A stretch of DNA of 64,000 bases from Alloprevotella sp. (lineage in GTDB: Bacteria; Bacteroidota; Bacteroidia; Bacteroidales; Bacteroidaceae). Below are positions 59,561-64,000 of this stretch, piece after piece. Location: contig JAFUZP010000023.1 of assembly GCA_017476545.1 (NCBI GenBank), forward strand, positions 28,622 through 92,621, read 5' to 3'. A program made the translations under genes and the position numbers. Position 1 is the stretch's first letter. The number at the start of each line of letters is the position of its first letter. The notes under the pieces are model-generated. The model did no database searches. It was not told the origin of the DNA and saw only the letters and a list, made by a program, of their open reading frames with translations.

Positions 59561-59719
59561 TCAAAGGGCAAAAGTGGCAATGCTACGCATCCACTCGAAA
59601 GCCTTTTTAGCCTTTGCGCGTTCCTCCTTCGTGGCGGGCTTTACATTCGCCATACCTTTAAGGAAGCGTTCTGCGTCTTTACCGTAGAGGATAGGGGTTT
59701 CTTCAATGGGGCGTGCCAT
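59561..59719 (-). CDS. Small partner of GNAT, probable antitoxin
   Basis: A 52-residue protein starting MARPIEETPILYGKDAERFL. The C-terminal half is basic and helical (KPATKEERAKAKKAFEWM). It shows no clear ribbon-helix-helix motif. It has its own promoter and lies 4 nt before the acetyltransferase gene; the order small gene then GNAT fits an antitoxin-toxin operon. Function is inferred from position. Confidence 0.6.
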   Translation of the reverse strand: MARPIEETPILYGKDAERFLKGMANVKPATKEERAKAKKAFEWMRSIATFAL

Positions 59720-59746
59720 GATGCTTTATATTTGTTATTCTTGGCG

Positions 59747-59754
59747 CAAAAGTA
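59747..59754 (-). promoter_or_regulatory. -7 element TACTTTTG for the GNAT pair
   Basis: The minus-strand TACTTTTG lies 27 nt upstream of the antitoxin ATG. Confidence 0.55.
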
Positions 59755-59793
59755 CGGATTATTTTCCGATATATCAATGCTTCAATACAAAAA

Positions 59794-60033
59794 CTACAAA
59801 AGCCAACCAATTTCCTTTGCGCCGCCCACGGTGTTGTTGTAAGTTTCGGTAAGTTTGTCGTATGTTAGGAACTCAAAGCGATAGCGGTGGGGATTGTAAA
59901 CGTCCATTTCTATGGTTCGACAATACTTCTCGTAGTGCTTTTCGGGTGCAACGATGAAGAATTTTGTGCGAAAGTTCTGCAACTGCAAGCAACGAATTAC
60001 CGCGTGTTCGTTTTGGCGGCGACTTCTTCGCAC
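59794..60033 (-). pseudogene. C-terminal fragment of an unidentified protein
   Basis: The 79-codon frame contains protein-like sequence (FFIVAPEKHYEKYCRTIEMD, FLTYDKLTETYN) ending at a stop. Its 5' end lies in a repeat at 60001-60096, so no intact start exists. It looks like the tail of a gene truncated by recombination at the repeat; a nuclease tail would fit the context but is not shown. Confidence 0.35.
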
Positions 60034-60096
60034 CTATTCCGCTTAAAAGTAAAAACGCCTGCACTGGCGTAATAGTTACGCGGCGCGGACAGGCAT
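60001..60096 (+). repeat. About 95-bp direct repeat, copy 1
   Basis: It aligns with 62641-62734 at roughly 80 percent, sharing ACTTCTTCGCACCT and TACGCGGCGCGG. It contains a hairpin-forming GC-rich half. The two copies bracket the restriction endonuclease region. Confidence 0.7.
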
Positions 60097-60240
60097 ACAG
60101 GTGCTTCTTCAGTCCTTCGCCTGTCGCCATGTCGATATAGAGGATGTTACTCCGCGTCTTTTCATTGTTCCGCAGGACGTTGAAGTAATCGGTCACGGGA
60201 TACCGTTGTTATAGGTTATCTCTTGGAACAGATACGCCCC
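60085..60240 (-). pseudogene. Frameshifted remnant
   Basis: AYLFQEITYNNGIP in one frame runs into a stop, and VTDYFNVLRNNEKTRSNILY continues in the next frame at the same place (about 60196), as if one base were gained. The rest (YIDMATGEGLKKHLYACPR) ends in the direct repeat. Family unknown. The spacer 60240-60420 shows nothing else. Confidence 0.35.
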
Positions 60241-60420
60241 CGGTGCAGCCGTGTGTGGCAAGGGGCTTTCGGCGCAAGGCGAGCGTAGAGGAAACCCGTT
60301 TGCTTTGCTGAGCTGCAGACCGAAAGTCTGAAGCGTAGCGAAGAAACGACTTCCCTGCTTTGGGATTAAGAAAGGCGGCACTCGCAGGGTGTGTCGCCTT
60401 GAATATTTTTTCAACGATAA

Positions 60421-60750
60421 TTATGCGTTTGCGTATGCGTTGAGTGCGTTGGCTATGAATGTGCCGAGGTTCACGGGAACGGCGTTGCCTATCATCTGCT
60501 CCACGTTGGTCTTCGTTCCGCTGAAGTTGAAATCCTCTGGAAATGTCTGCACCATACTGCGTTCGCGGGTCGTGAGCGGGCGTATGCCATCGAGCGATTG
60601 CACGGGGTCGCCTGGATGTAGCTTGTAGCCCTTGGGCATTGGGCGGTTCACGCCTCGTATAGTCGGGCTTGGCTCGTCGGTACTGAATATGCCGCGTCGG
60701 ACGTAGGAGCGTGGGAATATTTTTCTTATAATAATAAGTTTGCCGTATAA
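60421..60750 (-). pseudogene. C5 DNA methyltransferase, C-terminal remnant
   Basis: The last 95-100 residues of a cytosine-5 methyltransferase are readable: FPRSYVRRGIFSTDEPSPTI then RGVNRP, LTTRERSMVQTFPEDFNF, and motif X as EQMIGNAVPVNLGTFIANAL. The catalytic PCQ and ENV motifs and the AdoMet site, which lie in the missing N-terminal two thirds, are absent. It follows the DUF3883 and HindVP-type endonuclease genes, so it is probably the deleted cognate methyltransferase. Confidence 0.75.
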
Positions 60751-61493
60751 GATACTTGGATAATCTCTCTTTCTTGTCTTTGGAATGAAAGGTTGTTTGT
60801 ATAGAGTGGATTAAAGAATAATGTATGATATGGTGTTTGCCGAAAATTGCTAACAACAAAAAGGCAGTATTTATCTCGCAATTCATCTGCCACACGATAC
60901 TCCTTTTCGGTAAGCATTATGTTTCCTCGGCTTTCATTTAGCCCCTTAACCTCTATATAATAACGTTCGTTATCATTTGAAAGTTTGAAGTCAAATCCGC
61001 AACCAAGGTTAGTTGTATCTTGTAGAGAACAAGTCTGGAACAAAGCGACTCGTTGGTAATTCATCACAAAATACTCCTCTGCCGCTTTACCAGTAATAAG
61101 CCTATTTGCCGTAAACTTTCGTTCTTTCTTATTCTGTCGTTGGTAGTCTGCAATCTCTATGTATTCGTCTTCTACAAAATTCTTAATAATTTGATAAAAC
61201 TCATCAAAGGAGAGAGAGTCTGTCGCTTCTTTTAATTCTTTGCAAAAATCTCGCAGCTGTCTGTTACGCCATCCTTTTCTTGCGTTAGGATAATATGGAT
61301 CGAATTCATCGCGATAGTTTTGAATGGACTTTGGAAGTATGCCTACGGAATATCCAAGCACATTATACGCTTGACGAAAACCTGTGAAGCCAAAACTCTC
61401 AAGAGCCTCGGTGTCAAACCGGGAAAGAAAAAGCCCCATTAAGACGGCCTTATCTCTTTGTTTAAGCCGATTGTAATCCAAAAATATTTCCAT
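60726..61493 (-). CDS. DUF3883 domain protein of the restriction locus
   Basis: A 255-residue protein. The N-terminal half is helical and without assignment. The C-terminal part from about 145 (KAAEEYFVMNYQRVALFQTC, GCGFDFKLSN, RYYIEVKGLNESRGNIMLTE) matches the DUF3883 domain, which occurs in restriction and other defence loci and has a restriction-endonuclease-like fold with a Glu-x-Lys in the core. It overlaps the end of the endonuclease gene by 32 nt, so the two are coupled. Role unknown. Confidence 0.75.
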   Translation of the reverse strand: MEIFLDYNRLKQRDKAVLMGLFLSRFDTEALESFGFTGFRQAYNVLGYSVGILPKSIQNYRDEFDPYYPNARKGWRNRQLRDFCKELKEATDSLSFDEFYQIIKNFVEDEYIEIADYQRQNKKERKFTANRLITGKAAEEYFVMNYQRVALFQTCSLQDTTNLGCGFDFKLSNDNERYYIEVKGLNESRGNIMLTEKEYRVADELRDKYCLFVVSNFRQTPYHTLFFNPLYTNNLSFQRQEREIIQVSYTANLLL

Positions 61494-62550
61494 AGAAAAA
61501 GTCTGTCAATGCTAATTCTATTCCTTCTAATTGTGGGAACAAGAAACGTTCTCCGCCACCAAGGATGATATTGCGAATTTCGCTCCGTTTAATGCGGGGG
61601 TGCGTCAGTTCGGGGCATGATAGGAATGGGTGCGATGCTTTTCCACCGATAGCAAAGGCTTTGTCGTTAGCATAGGTATAAGAGTGCTGTTTGATTATGC
61701 GTACATAGTCAAACTGTCCGTAAATGGTGAAGTCGAAAAGCATCCGATAGAGCCAAATGATGGCGCGTTGGTGTCGGCTGATGTTGCCGCGTTGGTTTTG
61801 TCTCGTACACATCTGGATTGTGGCGAGGTTAGACCACACGAATACATCCAAGCAGTCGTCGGCGAGACGCATCTTGCCGCCCTCGGTTTTCCAAATAGGC
61901 TGGAGGATGAGCGGCGTTTGCTTGGTGCACATGTCGGCAGCCACAGCTAGCACGGCGGCCTCTATCTTCTCGTAATGCGGAGCTACTTCGTCGGCTTCTT
62001 CCCAATGGTTGATTTGCGGAACGCCTGCTGCGAGCAAACTCTGTAGCTTGCTACGCCCTGCTGCTGAATTGTAGTTCTGGCAGATGCTGCAAGCAAGGAA
62101 ACAGATAGTCGGCGGGCGCACCACGATTTCGCAACTGTATTCTTCTTCCGCACCGTTCTTGGTGGTATTGTCTGGCAGGGCGGTTAGTTTCACTTCAAGT
62201 CCGCATAGAGCTTTATCCGTGGTGCGGTCTATCATCACAAGGTCTATTTTCTCACGCTCGCCTGTGTAGAACTGCTCAAACGAGAAGAAACCAGCCTCGT
62301 AGTTGTAATAAGCGTTGTCGGAAAGCGGGTCTATGCCGAACAGTTCAGTTCCGCTTATTTGCTTGTGCTGAACGTTTCCGTCCCTGCCCGTGACAAGATA
62401 AACGGGCTTAATGCCTTTTGACGACATATAAGCCACGAGCGAAGCGGGGAAAGAGCTGTTAAATTGGTTCTTGCCCCAATAGTACGATTTGGAATAGTCC
62501 CGGCTTGAATGCTTTTGTCCGAACAGCGCGGGAGTTTGTTGTATTGACAT
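61462..62550 (-). CDS. HindVP-type type II restriction endonuclease
   Basis: The 362-residue protein starts MSIQQTPALFGQKHSSRDYS and matches the HindVP restriction endonuclease family: YYWGKNQFNSSFPASLVAYM, EKIDLVMIDRTTDKALCGLEVKLTALPD (in part), and CEIVVRPPTICFLACSIC. The Asp of the DLVMID stretch with GLEVKL gives a PD-ExK-type site. The longer open frame to 62685 runs into the repeat and is not family sequence. If it recognises GRCGYC as HindVP does is unknown. It appears full length although its methyltransferase is truncated. Confidence 0.85.
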   Translation of the reverse strand: MSIQQTPALFGQKHSSRDYSKSYYWGKNQFNSSFPASLVAYMSSKGIKPVYLVTGRDGNVQHKQISGTELFGIDPLSDNAYYNYEAGFFSFEQFYTGEREKIDLVMIDRTTDKALCGLEVKLTALPDNTTKNGAEEEYSCEIVVRPPTICFLACSICQNYNSAAGRSKLQSLLAAGVPQINHWEEADEVAPHYEKIEAAVLAVAADMCTKQTPLILQPIWKTEGGKMRLADDCLDVFVWSNLATIQMCTRQNQRGNISRHQRAIIWLYRMLFDFTIYGQFDYVRIIKQHSYTYANDKAFAIGGKASHPFLSCPELTHPRIKRSEIRNIILGGGERFLFPQLEGIELALTDFFYGNIFGLQSA

Positions 62551-62576
62551 TATGGATAATCTGTATTTCTCGCCCG

Positions 62577-62584
62577 CAAATTTA
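62577..62584 (-). promoter_or_regulatory. -7 element TAAATTTG for the endonuclease gene
   Basis: The minus-strand TAAATTTG is 26 nt upstream of the ATG at 62550. Confidence 0.5.
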
Positions 62585-62640
62585 CAATAAATATAAAGAT
62601 AATTTGCCGTTTGCAAGTCATAAATTACAACATTGTTGGC

Positions 62641-62734
62641 ACCGTGTTCGTTTCGTGCAGACTTCTTCGCACCTTTTCCGCACAAAAGAAAAACGCCCGC
62701 GTCGGCGTAATCGCTACGCGGCGCGGGCTGGCAT
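62641..62734 (+). repeat. About 95-bp direct repeat, copy 2
   Basis: Second copy of the repeat at 60001-60096, same orientation. CGCCCGCG and CGCGGGCTGG in it can pair. Confidence 0.7.
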
Positions 62735-62749
62735 CGGGCATCACCTGAT

Positions 62750-62893
62750 GAACAAAGGACTATTCTCCGGGGGCTTCTCCGCTCGGCGCGGCGGCTTCCT
62801 CCTGCATCGCACGCTCGGCGGCGATGAGTTCCGCGTCCAGGCTTAGCTTACTGCGCGTTGGTTTCGGTCTCCGTGTCAGCAGGGGCGATAAAC
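62750..62893 (-). other. Possible gene-tail remnant
   Basis: On the minus strand a frame reads LDAELIAAERAMQEEAAAPS and stops at 62762-62764, and another reads LFIAPADTETETNAQ and stops near 62849. Both look like tails of small Bacteroidales proteins, but no start codon or promoter is seen, and the frame runs into the 23-bp repeats. Confidence 0.25.
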
Positions 62894-63031
62894 AGCTTTG
62901 CGTATATCTCTTCCTGAGGTGTGCGCTTACCTCACCTTGAGCTTTGCGCTTACCTTGATGCGAGGTGTGCGCTTACCTTGACTCAAGCTTTGCGCTTACC
63001 TCAAAAGGAGGTGTCCGCACACCTCCTTTTG
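62894..63031. repeat. Family E 23-bp-period repeat, 6 units
   Basis: Units start at 62894, 62917, 62940, 62963, 62986 and 63009. They alternate strictly between AGCTTTGCG and AGGTGTGCG (the last has AGGTGTCCG), followed by CTTACCT in the central units. The exact period is 23 bp. The last unit, GGAGGTGTCCGCACACCTCC, is a near-perfect palindrome. Confidence 0.9.
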
Positions 63032-63143
63032 TCTAACTTTCTAAAGCATTCTAAGTCGTTCTAAGTCGCCAGAGTCTTAGTTGATTTGGTAGCCCACGAC
63101 TTACGGTACGAATTTTCCCTCACTGTTATTTTGTCGTCTTTAC

Positions 63144-64000
63144 CTATAACCGCGACGGGGCATAGCCGTACTGCTGCTTGAAGATACGGCTGAAATGGGT
63201 AGGATTCTCGAAACCGAGGCTGTAGGCAACATCGGCAACGGAAAGGCTTGACGAGCGCAGCATCTCATGGGCTTTCGACAGGCGCTTCTCACGAATCCAG
63301 CGGGCTGGCGGTGCGCCGTAGATGTCCTGGAACTCGCGTTTGAAACTTGACAGCGAGCGCCCAGAGAGGTAAGCCAGTTCGTCGAGAGAGATGGGCGACG
63401 TGTAGTTCTCCTCCACCACACGATGGATATCGGTCTTCACGGGCTGACGCAGTTGTAGCATCTGGCGGAAGATGTTCTTCGAGCAGTCCATCACGTTGTA
63501 GAGCAGTTCCATCACCTTCAGGCGCAGCAGACCGGGATTGGCTTCGCCTTCCTCCGTCACGACTCGGCCATTCATACTAGCATGATGGCTCTCGCTGCTC
63601 CGTCGGTTGACCTGCGATGGGTCGTTGAAGTAAGGCGACAATGACCAGCAGTAGGCCACAAGCCGCTCGCTCATGGGGCTTACCTGTGTGCCATACTCTT
63701 CCTTCATGGTTGGTATCTGAACCTGTTGCGACGTGAGGAAGTCCTTCAGCAGTTCGTCGTTGATGGCGAAGAGCTGGCTCTCGAAAAGCCCTGTTTCCTC
63801 AGAGCCCTGCTTCTCGTAACTGACGCTTTGCGCCCGTCGCAGCAGTATCATCTCGTTCTTCCGTACTGTCCACGTTTGCCGTCCGCAGGTCAGTTTTACG
63901 CTTCCTCCCAGCACCACGTAGAGCAGATGCTGTTCGAGGAAGAACGTGCCTCGCTCGCCAGCCGTCACGATGCACTGGTCGATGATGCTGCCGCCATCCA
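63144..64000 (-). CDS. AraC family transcriptional regulator, 5' end beyond window
   Basis: The visible 285 or so residues contain a cupin-like N-terminal sensing region (FFLEQHLLYVVLGGSVKLTC) and a C-terminal AraC/XylS DNA-binding domain (ISLDELAYLSGRSLSSFKRE, and VADVAYSLGFENPTHFSRIF). The frame stays open to the window end, so the GTG at 63968 is probably internal. Ligand unknown. The family E repeats follow its stop. Confidence 0.88.
   Translation of the reverse strand, partial: DGGSIIDQCIVTAGERGTFFLEQHLLYVVLGGSVKLTCGRQTWTVRKNEMILLRRAQSVSYEKQGSEETGLFESQLFAINDELLKDFLTSQQVQIPTMKEEYGTQVSPMSERLVAYCWSLSPYFNDPSQVNRRSSESHHASMNGRVVTEEGEANPGLLRLKVMELLYNVMDCSKNIFRQMLQLRQPVKTDIHRVVEENYTSPISLDELAYLSGRSLSSFKREFQDIYGAPPARWIREKRLSKAHEMLRSSSLSVADVAYSLGFENPTHFSRIFKQQYGYAPSRL

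Noticed and set aside
60209-60895. 228-codon frame across the methyltransferase remnant
   Set aside because: The methyltransferase residues are in another frame; this one yields Arg/Pro-rich shadow sequence.
1-64000. tRNA or rRNA genes
   Set aside because: None seen by eye; a covariance-model scan was not possible, so a missed tRNA cannot be fully excluded.

Overview
The window looks like Bacteroidales chromosome, of a high-GC lineage (third codon positions are mostly G or C). Three things support this. Upstream regions carry the Bacteroidetes -7 element TAnnTTTG instead of a sigma70 -10 box. Shine-Dalgarno sequences are largely absent. The gene neighbourhoods are typical of Bacteroides/Prevotella: pheA-aminotransferase-DAHP synthase/chorismate mutase-tyrA, exbB-exbD-exbD-tonB-pstS-like-TPR, a NuoCD fusion in a nuo operon without EFG, and a GH109 enzyme. 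Family-level placement (Prevotellaceae or a relative) is a guess. LAYOUT. 1-1.7 kb: a minus-strand trio ending in aroB (cut by the window edge). 2.0-6.1 kb: an aromatic amino-acid operon led by a Tyr/Phe-rich leader peptide and a terminator, which together look like a classical attenuator. 6.1-7.6 kb: an intergenic region full of tandem palindromic repeats, then a leader with a small ORF and a hairpin ahead of a protein of unknown function; the same module recurs at 36.5-37.6 kb. 7.7-11.1 kb: an outer-membrane receptor-type beta-barrel and a DUF554 membrane protein. 11.3-17.1 kb: a TolC/HlyD/two-permease export operon with an embedded acetyltransferase and no ATPase gene. 17.3-27.9 kb: a minus-strand metabolic block (ilvE, lipoprotein, etfB, etfA, acyl-CoA dehydrogenase, murF, efp, pta, ackA). 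In it a DUF559 endonuclease gene flanked by 41-bp inverted repeats splits etfB from etfA. 28.4-34.6 kb: the TonB energising operon with a PstS-like lipoprotein and a TPR protein. 34.7-45.4 kb: GH109 enzyme, the second small-ORF/unknown-protein module, an HU-like protein, trpS, rpmH, PASTA protein, RluD-type synthase, ddl, acyltransferase, a NigD-like lipoprotein and a phytase-esterase-like protein. 45.8-57.1 kb: a LuxR-type regulator divergent from nuoA-B-CD-H-I-J-K-L-M-N. 57.2-64 kb: a CarboxypepD-like exported protein, then an accessory region with a probable GNAT toxin-antitoxin pair, decayed gene fragments, a HindVP-type restriction endonuclease with a DUF3883 gene and only the C-terminal end of a C5 methyltransferase, and an AraC-type regulator cut by the window edge. 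MOST NOTABLE: (1) the Tyr/Phe attenuator of the pheA operon; (2) the DUF559 gene inside terminal inverted repeats, whose insertion supplies a new start and N-terminus to etfA, with smaller relatives between nuoD and nuoH and near 36.8 kb; (3) many intergenic arrays whose core sequences differ but whose period is always exactly 22 or 23 bp; (4) a duplicated leader encoding MPYAYIYNIG peptides before paralogous unknown proteins; (5) a restriction endonuclease without an intact methyltransferase, bracketed by about 95-bp direct repeats. No tRNA, rRNA, CRISPR array or complete insertion sequence was seen.
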